From the NCBI RefSeq assembly GCF_043643765.1, contig NZ_JBHZSP010000007.1, positions 168,478 to 232,477 of the forward strand: a stretch of 64,000 nt of DNA, written 5' to 3'. The notes under the pieces are model-generated. The model ran no database searches, was not told where the DNA came from, and saw only the letters and a list, made by a program, of their open reading frames with translations. Below are positions 43,532 through 51,618 of this stretch, one piece after another. A program made the position numbers and the translations under genes. Positions within the stretch are counted from its first letter, which is position 1. Every line of letters begins with the position of its first letter. Source of the stretch: Marinomonas posidonica_A. GTDB taxonomy: Bacteria > Pseudomonadota > Gammaproteobacteria > Pseudomonadales > Marinomonadaceae.

Positions 43532-43910
43532 TGCAATCTAAGAAAGACGTAAATATACAGACCTGTATAAAGTTTACAAATATTTACTTAATGTTTCTTA
43601 ATATAAGTAATATTAAGAATTGTTATTTGTTTTTTAAGTTACTGTTATTTATATGTTTAAATTAATTTCTGTTTTCTATTTGAAAAATAAACACAAAATT
43701 TATGTTCATATTTTTTATTAAGAAGTTATTTTGTTAATTGTTTTAAACTTTTAGGTGCGTCATTTTTAATAATTGAGTGGCTTTCTGGAAAGCAGATTGA
43801 GGAGCTGGAGAAGGACATTATTTAAAGGGCGTTCTTTACAGATAACACCGAATTGTTGACGATAGTTGTGGGTGCCAGCAACAAAGTGGGAAGGCGAGAA
43901 GAAAAAAGAC
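43532..43910. other. AT-rich intergenic region
   Basis: About 380 bases between the chemoreceptor and the prp terminator. I see no gene, RNA or clear promoter consensus. The sequence is unusually AT-rich compared with its surroundings, as in many promoter regions of motility genes. Confidence 0.4.
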
Positions 43911-43947
43911 AGTAAAAGAGAACAAATAGGGTTTGTTCTCTTTTACT
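43911..43947 (-). terminator. terminator of the prp operon
   Basis: AGTAAAAGAGAACAAA and its exact complement form a 16-bp stem around five bases. On the minus strand the stem is followed by a T-rich run (GTCTTTTTTC). It lies 22 bp after the prpD stop. Confidence 0.85.
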
Positions 43948-43969
43948 TATCTAAAGGGTGCCTGTGACA

Positions 43970-45454
43970 TCAGATGACAAATAAATCCATAAAGCGATTT
44001 ACTGGCGTGCTTTCGAGGGATTGCTGATCCTTGCAAAGGGCGAAAATGGTTTGGCAACGATCGCTAGGGAAGCGTGTTGCTAAATTGTTTTGGAATTTTT
44101 GCTCAAGTAAGGGAATGCCTTCGGCACGGCGGCGGCGATGACCAATAGGGTATTCCACAACCACTTCGTTTGTGTGTGAGCCGTCCTTGAAAAACACTTG
44201 GATCGCATTCGCAATGGAGCGTTTATCCGCTTCAAGGTATTCCTCGCTGAAACGGGGGTCTTCAACAATCTCCATTTTATCTCGGAGTTCATCAATAATG
44301 GGATTGGTCTGATGGAAGTCGTCTTCATAATGTTCAGCGATCAAGTTGCCAAACGCCAAGGGTACCGCTGTCATGTACTGTAAGCAGTGGTCACGATCCG
44401 CCGCATTGGCAAGTGGCCCTACCTTGGAAATGATACGAATGGCTGATTCATGGGTGCGAATGACGATTTTCTCAATGTCAGCTAGTCGATCTTTTACTTC
44501 AGGGTGCAAGGTCACAGCCGCTTCGGCCGCCGTTTGAGCGTGGAACTCAGCAGGAAAGGCGATTTTAAACAGAATGTTTTCCATCACATAGGCATCATAG
44601 TCTTGTGAGAGTGAAAACTGTCTTTGTTCAACTGGCTTGATGGCTTGATCTTTGTTTGTTTTGCTAAAAGATACATCATAAAACCCCCATTGCGGGGCCG
44701 TTAGTACGCTTGGAATGCCCATTTCGCCGCGCATTGACATGTCCGCCAGGCGTACCGCTCGAGAAGTGGCATCGCCAGCGGCCCAAGATTTGCGAGAGCC
44801 TGCATTTGGTGCATGGCGATAAGTGCGCAGAGCAGAACCATCAACCCAAGCTTGCGAAATGGCTGCCATGATTTGTTCACGGTTACCGCCCATCATTTTT
44901 GTGACAACGGCACTGGACGCTACTCGAACTAGCAATACATGACATAAGCCTACTCGGTTAAACGAGTTTTCTAATGCGAGAACACCTTGGATTTCGTGTG
45001 CCATCACCATGGCTTCCAGTACTTCTCGCATGGTAAGAGGGGCTTCTCCTTGCGTAGCCTTTTGCTGAGAAATAAAGTCTGCGACTGCTAATATTCCTCC
45101 CAAATTGTCTGAAGGGTGTCCCCATTCTGCGGCTAACCAGGTGTCGTTGTAGTCTAGCCAGCGAATGATACAACCTATGTCCCAAGCCGCTTTGACTGGG
45201 TCTAGTTGTAATGAGGTGCCTGGCACACGGGCACCATTCGGGACGACAGTGCCTTGTACAATGGGTCCCAGATGCTTAGTACATTCAGGGAACCGTAATG
45301 CCAATAAGCCACAGCCCAAGGTGTCCATCAGACAATTACGAGCCGTATCTAGGGCTTCTTGACTGCTGACTTGGTAGTTCAGCACATAGTCAGCGATGTC
45401 TTGAATCACTTTGTCATAATCTGGGCGATTGTTTAAATCGACGTTAGCACTCAT
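43970..45454 (-). CDS. prpD: 2-methylcitrate dehydratase PrpD
   Basis: 494-residue MmgE/PrpD family enzyme that dehydrates 2-methylcitrate to 2-methyl-cis-aconitate in propionate catabolism. Typical are LMDTLGCGLLALRFPECTKHLGP, DIGCIIRWLDYNDTWLAAEWGHPSDNLGG and KIAFPAEFHAQTAAEAAV. It is the last gene of gntR-prpB-prpC-prpD. No AcnD/PrpF pair is present, as expected when PrpD does this step. The following hydration may use a housekeeping aconitase outside the window. Confidence 0.95.
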   Translation of the reverse strand: MSANVDLNNRPDYDKVIQDIADYVLNYQVSSQEALDTARNCLMDTLGCGLLALRFPECTKHLGPIVQGTVVPNGARVPGTSLQLDPVKAAWDIGCIIRWLDYNDTWLAAEWGHPSDNLGGILAVADFISQQKATQGEAPLTMREVLEAMVMAHEIQGVLALENSFNRVGLCHVLLVRVASSAVVTKMMGGNREQIMAAISQAWVDGSALRTYRHAPNAGSRKSWAAGDATSRAVRLADMSMRGEMGIPSVLTAPQWGFYDVSFSKTNKDQAIKPVEQRQFSLSQDYDAYVMENILFKIAFPAEFHAQTAAEAAVTLHPEVKDRLADIEKIVIRTHESAIRIISKVGPLANAADRDHCLQYMTAVPLAFGNLIAEHYEDDFHQTNPIIDELRDKMEIVEDPRFSEEYLEADKRSIANAIQVFFKDGSHTNEVVVEYPIGHRRRRAEGIPLLEQKFQNNLATRFPSDRCQTIFALCKDQQSLESTPVNRFMDLFVI

Positions 45455-45483
45455 ATCTTATCCTTATTTTCAAAATGTATTCT

Positions 45484-46611
45484 TTATGGGCGATCTTCTA
45501 GATTGATCCACTCAGCGTGATCAGGTCCTGTGTAGTCGGCACTTGGTCGAATAATACGATTGTTGGCTCTTTGTTCCATGACATGTGCTGCCCAACCGGT
45601 GACGCGAGAGCAGACAAAAATTGGGGTGAACAGTTTGGTCGGGATTTGCATAAAGCGGTACGCGCTGGCGTGGAAGAAATCCGCATTACAGAAGAGTTTC
45701 TTTTCCCGCCACATGACGTCTTCACAGCGTTCTGATACCGCATAAAGGTATGTGTCGCCGACGGCGTCGCTTAACTGTTTTGACCATTTTTTTATGATGT
45801 CATTACGGGGGTCGCGTTCGCTGTAAATGGCGTGTCCAAAGCCCATGATCTTGTCTTTATTAGCGAGCATCTTTAATAAAGCGGTTTCCGCTTCATCAGG
45901 TGTTTGCCAATCATCGATCATGTCCATCGCGGCTTCATTGGCACCGCCATGTAAGGGGCCTCGTAAACTGCCTATGCCGCCAGTAATACAAGAATGCATA
46001 TCCGATAAGGTAGAAGCACATACTCGAGCGGTAAAGGTTGAGGCATTGAATTCGTGTTCTGCATACAGAATCAGCGACGCATTCATCACCTGAGTGTGCA
46101 AAGGGGCTGGGGTATCATCGTGCAGCATGGTTAAGAAATGTCCCGCCAAAGAGGGCTCATGGGAATTATGAGTATCAATGCGTACACCATCGTGTGAAAA
46201 ACGATACCAGTACAACACCATAGCGGGTAGGGTAGCGACTAAACGATCGGCCGTTGTTTGCTGTTCTTCTAATGTCCGTTCTGGTTCAAGGTTACCCAGA
46301 AACGAGCAACCTGTGCGCATCACATCCATGGGGTGAGCGTCTTTCGGGACCAGCTCAAGTACGGCTTTTAAGGCATCTGGTAAGGGCCGTAAAGCAATCA
46401 ATTGTTGCTGGTAAGCGTGTAACTCTGAAGCATTGGGTAACTTGCCATAAAGTAATAAATACGCGACTTCTTCAAAGCTGGCTTTATCGGCTAATACATC
46501 AATGTCATAGCCACGATAAGTGAGCCCTGCCGCCGCTTTACCGACAGTACAGAGTGCGGTTTCACCAGCGCTTTGACCTCTTAATCCTGCGCCTGTTAGT
46601 ACCTTTGCCAT
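45484..46611 (-). CDS. prpC: 2-methylcitrate synthase PrpC
   Basis: Citrate synthase family enzyme (375 residues) that joins propionyl-CoA and oxaloacetate. Catalytic residues appear in GGANEAAMD (His of GPLHGG), GFGHAIYSERDPRND (His and Arg) and KLFCNADFFHASAYRFMQIP (Asp). The N-terminal GLRGQSAGETALCTVGKAAAGLTYRGYDI is typical of PrpC rather than GltA. It lies between prpB and prpD on the same strand. Confidence 0.95.
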   Translation of the reverse strand: MAKVLTGAGLRGQSAGETALCTVGKAAAGLTYRGYDIDVLADKASFEEVAYLLLYGKLPNASELHAYQQQLIALRPLPDALKAVLELVPKDAHPMDVMRTGCSFLGNLEPERTLEEQQTTADRLVATLPAMVLYWYRFSHDGVRIDTHNSHEPSLAGHFLTMLHDDTPAPLHTQVMNASLILYAEHEFNASTFTARVCASTLSDMHSCITGGIGSLRGPLHGGANEAAMDMIDDWQTPDEAETALLKMLANKDKIMGFGHAIYSERDPRNDIIKKWSKQLSDAVGDTYLYAVSERCEDVMWREKKLFCNADFFHASAYRFMQIPTKLFTPIFVCSRVTGWAAHVMEQRANNRIIRPSADYTGPDHAEWINLEDRP

Positions 46612-46731
46612 TGCCTATCTCCTTTTTTATTTTGACCAAGCTGCATTCCATGAATGAGCCGGTGTTATCTGAGAATCGTGTCTAGCGTTTTGTTTTTTAT
46701 TGGTTTGTTTTTAATGGTGATAACAGTGTCA

Positions 46732-47610
46732 TTACTTTTCTGCGAAAAGTTGGTCCAACTTGTCCTCATAATCGTGATAGTTAAGGAACTCATAGAGTTC
46801 GTTACGAGTTTGCATTTGATCAATCACGGCTTGCTGATGACCATCTTGTAATAAATGCTGATACACATTCAGCGCGGCTTTATTCATAGCTCGAAAGGCG
46901 CTTAGTGGGTACAGCACCAGATCGACGCCTGCGCTGGCCAGCTGTTCCTTGCTAAATAGCGGTGTAGCACCAAATTCCGTAATGTTGGCGAGCACTGGGA
47001 CGTTAACGGCACTGACAAACTCTTGATACTGTTCTAGGGTCAACATGGCTTCCGGGAATATCATGTCAGCCCCTGCTTCGACGCAAGCGATGGCGCGCTC
47101 AATGGCAGACTCCATGCCTTCGACAGCCAAAGCGTCAGTTCTCGCCATTACGACAAAGTTGTCATCGCTGCGAGCGTCAACACAGGCCTTGATGCGATCA
47201 ACCATTTCGGCTTGGCTCACAATGGCTTTGTTTGGTCTGTGACCACAGCGTTTTTGTTGAACTTGGTCTTCAATATGAACCGCCGCCGCACCAGCTTTTT
47301 CCATTTGCTCTATGGTACGAGCAATGTTAAATGCACCGCCAAATCCGGTGTCGATGTCGACCAGTAATGGCAGCTCTGAGGCCGCGGTAATTCGACGAAC
47401 ATCTTCCAAAACGTCGTGCAAATCCGTTATCCCTAAATCCGGTAGACCATAAGAAGCGTTAGCGACACCGCCTCCAGAAAGGTAAATGGCATGGTGGCCA
47501 GTTTGTTCAGCCATCATGGCGCAGTATGCGTTGACGGTGCCCACTACTTGTAATGGCGAATGGTCCGTCACGGCCTGTCGAAATTTGGCTCCAGCAGAGA
47601 GTCGGCTCAT
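46732..47610 (-). CDS. prpB: methylisocitrate lyase PrpB
   Basis: ICL/PEP-mutase family lyase (292 residues) that splits 2-methylisocitrate into pyruvate and succinate. The catalytic Cys is in KKRCGHRPNK-type sequence (QKRCGHRPNK), and DIDTGFGG binds magnesium. ATG 47610 follows AAGGAAA; an upstream frame extension overlaps the regulator gene and is not conserved. It is 20 bp after the GntR regulator gene. A 120-bp gap separates it from prpC. Confidence 0.95.
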   Translation of the reverse strand: MSRLSAGAKFRQAVTDHSPLQVVGTVNAYCAMMAEQTGHHAIYLSGGGVANASYGLPDLGITDLHDVLEDVRRITAASELPLLVDIDTGFGGAFNIARTIEQMEKAGAAAVHIEDQVQQKRCGHRPNKAIVSQAEMVDRIKACVDARSDDNFVVMARTDALAVEGMESAIERAIACVEAGADMIFPEAMLTLEQYQEFVSAVNVPVLANITEFGATPLFSKEQLASAGVDLVLYPLSAFRAMNKAALNVYQHLLQDGHQQAVIDQMQTRNELYEFLNYHDYEDKLDQLFAEK

Positions 47611-47630
47611 GGTGTTTTCCTTTTTATTGT

Positions 47631-48317
47631 TTACTGGGTTGAGTGAGTGGATTGCTCCATGGCTTGTTGTAATAATCGGCAAGCTCGGCTGATATGGCGA
47701 CGCATTAGCAGTTCGGCTAAATCACCTTCTTGATTGGCAATCGCATCGAGAATGGCTTTGTGTTCTCGTAACGCTTGACGCGGGTCGCTACGTTGGTCGG
47801 CTGTGTGATGACGATACATGCGGATTACGGCATACAATTCGTGGCTTAATAAACGGATAAGTTTCTGGCTACCACTGGCCTGTATAATGCGTAAGTGAAA
47901 GTCATCATTGCCGCCCTGTTGGGCGTAATGTTCATCTTGATTATCATCTAAGAAAGCTTGATGTTTATCGAGCAGTGCATACAAGCTGTCTACTTCTGCT
48001 GTTGGCATATGACTGGCGGCTAATCTAGCGGCCATCCCTTCTAATGCCTCGCGTATGGTAAACGTATCTAGCATGTCTGCTAAATTGAGTTCAATGACCC
48101 GAGCGCCTACGTTGGCGGTGCGCGTAACCAAGCCCAATCCTTCTAACTTGACGATGGCTTCACGTAATGGCCCACGGGAAATGCCATATCGTTTCGCCAG
48201 TTCTGGTTCTGAGATCTTGCTTCCCTGGGGAATGTCACCTGTCACAATGGCATTGATCAATTGTTGGGCGATGTCTTCAGACAGTGTGGCAGACTTTATC
48301 GGAACGATTTGGCTCAT
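47631..48317 (-). CDS. GntR family regulator of the prp operon
   Basis: 228-residue GntR regulator of the FCD subfamily. The winged helix is KISEPELAKRYGISRGPLREAIVKLEGLGLVTRTANVGARVIEL, and the effector domain carries metal ligands in DDFHLRIIQASGS and a later REHKAIL. As first gene of the operon it likely autoregulates prpBCD in response to propionyl-CoA or methylcitrate. Four TGTCGACA-like sites lie within 235 bp upstream. Confidence 0.9.
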   Translation of the reverse strand: MSQIVPIKSATLSEDIAQQLINAIVTGDIPQGSKISEPELAKRYGISRGPLREAIVKLEGLGLVTRTANVGARVIELNLADMLDTFTIREALEGMAARLAASHMPTAEVDSLYALLDKHQAFLDDNQDEHYAQQGGNDDFHLRIIQASGSQKLIRLLSHELYAVIRMYRHHTADQRSDPRQALREHKAILDAIANQEGDLAELLMRRHISRACRLLQQAMEQSTHSTQ

Positions 48318-48333
48318 AGGTAAAACGTCTTAA

Positions 48334-48343
48334 TTGTTGACAA
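48334..48343. promoter_or_regulatory. prp operator-like site 1
   Basis: TTGTTGACAA, a one-base variant of TTGTCGACAA, lies 17 bp upstream of the GntR regulator start. Confidence 0.6.
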
Positions 48344-48383
48344 TGTGTTTCTTTATAGTCGTGTTTTTGCCATTTATCAAGCT

Positions 48384-48399
48384 ATATTGTCGACAATAT
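48384..48399. promoter_or_regulatory. prp operator-like site 2
   Basis: ATATTGTCGACAATAT is a perfect 16-bp palindrome and the strongest of four related sites; it lies 67 bp upstream of the GntR gene. Confidence 0.75.
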
Positions 48400-48504
48400 T
48401 TGGTTTTTATTGTGTTTTTGCTCTTTCTCTTAGGGCTTTGTTTGTGGATGAAATGCTGGTTTTTTCACAATACTCTATTGGTTTTACAGGGTTTTGTGTT
48501 TATA

Positions 48505-48512
48505 TGTCGACA
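48505..48512. promoter_or_regulatory. prp operator-like site 3
   Basis: TGTCGACA core with weaker flanks, about 80 bp upstream of the DUF5062 gene on the + strand. Confidence 0.45.
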
Positions 48513-48540
48513 GTTGTACTTCATCCGCTTACTCAGTAAG

Positions 48541-48550
48541 TGTCGACAAT
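48541..48550. promoter_or_regulatory. prp operator-like site 4
   Basis: TGTCGACAAT, 43 bp upstream of the DUF5062 start and 36 bp from site 3 centre to centre. Confidence 0.5.
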
Positions 48551-48592
48551 CTGATGCAACACCATTACCAGCAGAAAAAGAGGATACGCCAA

Positions 48593-48853
48593 ATGAAAAA
48601 AATGAAAAATGAGGCCGCGCTGAGCAAAAAAGCCATTCAAGTTGGAGAAAAATATGCTCTGAAGCGTGGTTATGCTGGTTTCTCGGCAACAATGTCGGCT
48701 AATGAAAAAGTAGAAGCAATTTACCGACTGCTAGTGTTGGATAAATTAATCGTCGCCTTACCTGCAGATAAAGAAGACCTGCCAAACATGAAGCATAAAT
48801 TGGCTTTGTGGATACAGAAAAACCTACCTAAAGACGATCCATTATTACAATAA
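48593..48853 (+). CDS. DUF5062 family protein
   Basis: 86-residue soluble protein of unknown function. The central EKVEAIYRLLVLDKLIVALPADKED and the C-terminal MKHKLALWIQKNLPKDDPLL match what I recall of DUF5062 proteins of marine gammaproteobacteria. It is Lys-rich and probably all-helical. I start at ATG 48593; a longer frame from 48494 is not conserved and would run through two operator-like sites. It is divergent from the prp operon and shares its regulatory region. Confidence 0.75.
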   Translation: MKKMKNEAALSKKAIQVGEKYALKRGYAGFSATMSANEKVEAIYRLLVLDKLIVALPADKEDLPNMKHKLALWIQKNLPKDDPLLQ

Positions 48854-48939
48854 AGACTTGGTACATTGTGTTGAGTGACGCCGAGATCGGTGTTGCTTGA
48901 TACGGTGTTGGGCAGTTTAATAGTGCTTTAATTCTACTT

Positions 48940-48958
48940 TGTTATGATATAACATTTC
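48940..48958. promoter_or_regulatory. Zur-type box upstream of DUF1826 gene
   Basis: TGTTATGATATAACATTTC matches the core of the gammaproteobacterial Zur consensus (TGTTATANTATAACATTTC). The arms TGTTAT and ATAACA are perfectly inverted. It ends 32 bp before the start codon, the right place for repression. Confidence 0.75.
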
Positions 48959-48990
48959 TTTTGTGATGTATTCATAAAGGAAGTCTATCC

Positions 48991-49725
48991 ATGCAAGCCT
49001 GTATTCCAATATCTGAAGCCGAGTTGACGATTGAGAGCAATAGCATTCCTCATGACCAAGGTGAAAAACAAGAGGAGCAATCAACTGCCATCTTATCTGA
49101 ACCCATGTCTTTGAGTGTGGTGAAGTCAGCGCATAAAGAAGTGTTAGGGGATATTTATCACCGGCAAATTGGTATGGCAGTATGGCAACGACCTTTGGAT
49201 GAAGCCTTTGAATATGCACAGAATCTAATGGCCAAGGCGCCGCATTTCTGCTTTAAAGGGCAACAAAAGCCACAGCTGGCAGCGAATTTATTAGGGAGAC
49301 TTCTGCCAGAGTCGAAAGGCAAACAGGTTTTCATTGAAGATGTGACCTTATTGATGGAAATGTTTGCTTGTCTGTTTGACCAGCAAGAGGTCGGACTACG
49401 TTTGGATGTATTATCAAAAGCCATGTGCCCACGTTTTCATGTAGACAAAATTCCCTGTCGTTTGATTACCACTTATGCCGGAGCAGGCAGTGAATGGTTA
49501 CACGAAGCTCATGTGCTACGAAAACGATTAGGGCGAGGCGGTGACGCCAAAGATCACAACTCTGGTTTATTGAATCAAGGTCGTATTAATCGCCTAAGTG
49601 TTGGCGACGTTGCCTTGATGAAAGGCGATGATTGGCCGGCTTCACAAGGCCGTGGCATGGTGCATAGATCGCCTTCTGCGAGCAATGAACAGCCACGCCT
49701 TTTTCTCAGTTTAGACATGGTATGA
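48991..49725 (+). CDS. DUF1826 family protein, probably zinc-regulated
   Basis: 244-residue protein of unknown activity. The central CPRFHVDKIPCRLITTYAGAGSEWLHE, with Cys/His residues, is the DUF1826 signature, and a later MKGDDWP...GMVHRSP segment is also typical. The first ~50 residues are acidic and poorly ordered. DUF1826 genes are often found in Zur regulons beside COG0523 or ZnuABC genes, and a Zur-type box stands directly upstream here. A role in zinc limitation is inferred. It converges with the SDR gene (2 bp gap). Confidence 0.85.
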   Translation: MQACIPISEAELTIESNSIPHDQGEKQEEQSTAILSEPMSLSVVKSAHKEVLGDIYHRQIGMAVWQRPLDEAFEYAQNLMAKAPHFCFKGQQKPQLAANLLGRLLPESKGKQVFIEDVTLLMEMFACLFDQQEVGLRLDVLSKAMCPRFHVDKIPCRLITTYAGAGSEWLHEAHVLRKRLGRGGDAKDHNSGLLNQGRINRLSVGDVALMKGDDWPASQGRGMVHRSPSASNEQPRLFLSLDMV

Positions 49726-49727
49726 CC

Positions 49728-50453
49728 TTACCAGTCGACTGGTTGATGATTCCAATCCCTATAGGCCGCTTGATTATCCATGGGAATGTTATTCATTAAA
49801 TTGAGCAATTGTTGCGCGACAAAGTGTGTTGTAAAAAGTTTGCCTTCTGGCACGGAACGCTGAAACGGTTGCGATAAAGGTGTGTCCGTCGTGCCTGGGT
49901 GAAAAGCGATTAACTTGACGTTTTTCGCGCGTCTGGCGTATTCAACCGCGGAGGTTTGAATCAGCATGTTCAGCGCCGCTTTGGAGGCGCGATAACTGTA
50001 CCAACCGCCCATTTTATTGTCAGAAATGCTGCCAACACGAGCACTAAAAACCGCCACTTGCGTCGCGGATGTGCCTTTTAAAACAGGTAAAAGTGATTTT
50101 AGCCACAACATGGGGGTGATGCTGTTGGCTTGAAAGCTAGCGGCCATTTGAGCAGCATTCACACTCTCTATTTTTCTTTCTGGTTGCATCGTTTTGTCGT
50201 GCAGTATGCCATTACAGATGAAGACCTTATGAATTTTGCCTTGCCAAGGCATCAGTTCTTGGCACACCTGTTCAATGCTTTCTTGTTGGTAATCGCATAC
50301 CACAAAGTGGACTTTGTCCGAGTTTCGATGACTATTGTCTGATCGAGATACTGCCGTGATGCCGCTGCATCTTGGGTCTTGCTCTAAGGTTTGGATGATG
50401 GCTTGACCTATTGCACTGCTGGCACCGATTACTAAAGCGTGAAAATCTGACAT
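49728..50453 (-). CDS. SDR family oxidoreductase (CsgA-like)
   Basis: 241-residue short-chain dehydrogenase. The nucleotide loop is VIGASSAIGQAI, the conserved Asn-Gly segment is VFICNGILHD, and the catalytic Tyr-Lys pair is in GGWYSYRASKAALNM. FHPGTTDTPLSQPFQRSVPEGKLFT is typical of the C-factor/CsgA-like group. The substrate is unknown. It lies 14 bp downstream of the DCC-family gene and is probably co-transcribed. Confidence 0.88.
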   Translation of the reverse strand: MSDFHALVIGASSAIGQAIIQTLEQDPRCSGITAVSRSDNSHRNSDKVHFVVCDYQQESIEQVCQELMPWQGKIHKVFICNGILHDKTMQPERKIESVNAAQMAASFQANSITPMLWLKSLLPVLKGTSATQVAVFSARVGSISDNKMGGWYSYRASKAALNMLIQTSAVEYARRAKNVKLIAFHPGTTDTPLSQPFQRSVPEGKLFTTHFVAQQLLNLMNNIPMDNQAAYRDWNHQPVDW

Positions 50454-50467
50454 GGAAACGTTCCTTT

Positions 50468-50860
50468 TTAAAGATCACAACGATCTGTGTGACAGCTTTC
50501 ACAGCGCTTTTTACCACTTATAAAAGCGGAAATAGGGTGACGATAACGGGCAAAAAATAGATAGGCTTTATCGGCCAAAAAACGAATCACTGGCCATCTT
50601 AATAATTGCAACCATGGGTGCTTATTAACCAGTTTCCATGCGGTACAAGTCACATCTAAGCCTTTAATGATACGGCCATCATCAAGTTGGCCGTGTAGCA
50701 CTTGGTCCGCCGCGATGGGATCTATATGAGGAAAGCGTTGTTGGAAGTCATCGCCGTGTAAGTCTTCTAGAATAAGCTGGCTGTTTGTGTCGAACTTAGC
50801 CAAGCTCTTCATTTCGGCGGCACATAAAGGGCATTTGCCATCATAGAATATTGTTAACAT
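50468..50860 (-). CDS. DCC family (DUF393) thiol-disulfide oxidoreductase
   Basis: 130-residue protein beginning LTIFYDGKCPLCAAEMKSLAKFD, the DUF393/DCC signature with a CPLC redox pair in a thioredoxin-like position. Further conserved parts are FPHIDP and ADQVLHGQLDDGRIIKGLDV. The C-terminus is Cys-rich (CESCHTDRCDL). Function is not established. It sits between the DUF3429 gene and the SDR gene. Confidence 0.85.
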   Translation of the reverse strand: MLTIFYDGKCPLCAAEMKSLAKFDTNSQLILEDLHGDDFQQRFPHIDPIAADQVLHGQLDDGRIIKGLDVTCTAWKLVNKHPWLQLLRWPVIRFLADKAYLFFARYRHPISAFISGKKRCESCHTDRCDL

Positions 50861-50878
50861 CTTGTCTCCTTGCAGGGG

Positions 50879-50899
50879 GAGGCCGCTGTTTTCGGCCTC
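50879..50899 (-). other. intercistronic hairpin
   Basis: GAGGCCG and CGGCCTC form a 7-bp GC-rich stem between the DUF3429 and DCC genes. No T-run follows on the minus strand, so it may stabilise or process mRNA instead of ending it. Confidence 0.5.
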
Positions 50900-50931
50900 A
50901 CAACTTATTACGCAGGAAAACGAAAATTAGA

Positions 50932-51381
50932 TTAGTAACTTGGGTAAAAAACCAATAGATGCAACACGCAGACGATCAGCGTTAGCACAAAACGCATAGT
51001 CAGATAAGGTGAGTTTTCAGAATGGTTTTGTCTGGCGAATCTGGCTTCGCCCCAAAAGGTGCTAATGAATCCTAGGAACAACAACGCGATTGACAAAACT
51101 TGAATGTCCAGCAACAAAGAGAACCAGGCAGCGACAGCAACAACATTACTGGAGATAAGTAGATAAATGCTTAATGGGCTAGACTCGCGATGAACAAACT
51201 GCCCCCACAAAGTACCAGATAAAAAACTTAAGATAATAGCGCCATATGTAATGAACAAATATAAGCCCGAGCGATCGAAAAAGGTTTGATTGGTCCAGCT
51301 TAGATACGTCGCACATAAAAAGGGAATGAGCCCCATCGCGCCTAGGATAAAAGTATAAGGTGAAGCGGAAGTTCGCATCAT
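50932..51381 (-). CDS. DUF3429 family membrane protein
   Basis: 149-residue inner-membrane protein with about five hydrophobic segments. ILGAMGLIPFLCATYLSW and FITYGAIILSFLSGTLWGQF are typical of DUF3429. Function is unknown. It is the first gene of the three-gene group with the DCC and SDR genes. The N-terminus has two Met codons; the first is used here. Confidence 0.82.
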   Translation of the reverse strand: MMRTSASPYTFILGAMGLIPFLCATYLSWTNQTFFDRSGLYLFITYGAIILSFLSGTLWGQFVHRESSPLSIYLLISSNVVAVAAWFSLLLDIQVLSIALLFLGFISTFWGEARFARQNHSENSPYLTMRFVLTLIVCVLHLLVFYPSY

Positions 51382-51508
51382 TAAGACTGCCTTATGATAT
51401 AAATGTGCAAATAAGGTGTATTTCTATCCTATTGTGCGTTCAATTTCCAGTTATATAACTCATACAACCAAGATTTTACATTCCTTTAATCGACTTTACA
51501 TCGGCATT

Positions 51509-51563
51509 GAGCGAATTACGGTCAAAGAGTACAATGGGCGGCTATTACTCTTCTTTGACGCTC
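51509..51563 (+). promoter_or_regulatory. leader hairpin upstream of glyS
   Basis: GTCAAAGAGTA (51521-51531) pairs with TACTCTTCTTTGAC (51546-51559) apart from a three-base bulge, and outer GAGC/GCTC can extend the stem. It lies about 55 bp before glyS. It could be a transcript leader structure; no riboswitch class is recognised. Confidence 0.35.
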
Positions 51564-51618
51564 GCTTAATGCTTGAGTGTCTATTATTTAACGAATATTG
51601 CTTAAGGTGTGTTTAGAA

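Noticed and set aside
48917..49219. 100-codon minus-strand frame over the start of the DUF1826 gene
   Set aside because: It covers the Zur-type box and DUF1826 start and shows no recognisable protein features.
51416..51616. 66-codon frame upstream of glyS
   Set aside because: It overlaps the leader hairpin and the glyS start, lacks a ribosome-binding site and resembles no protein.
51382..51618. T-box riboswitch before glyS
   Set aside because: T-boxes are mainly in Firmicutes and Actinobacteria, and I see no T-box or specifier loop sequence here.
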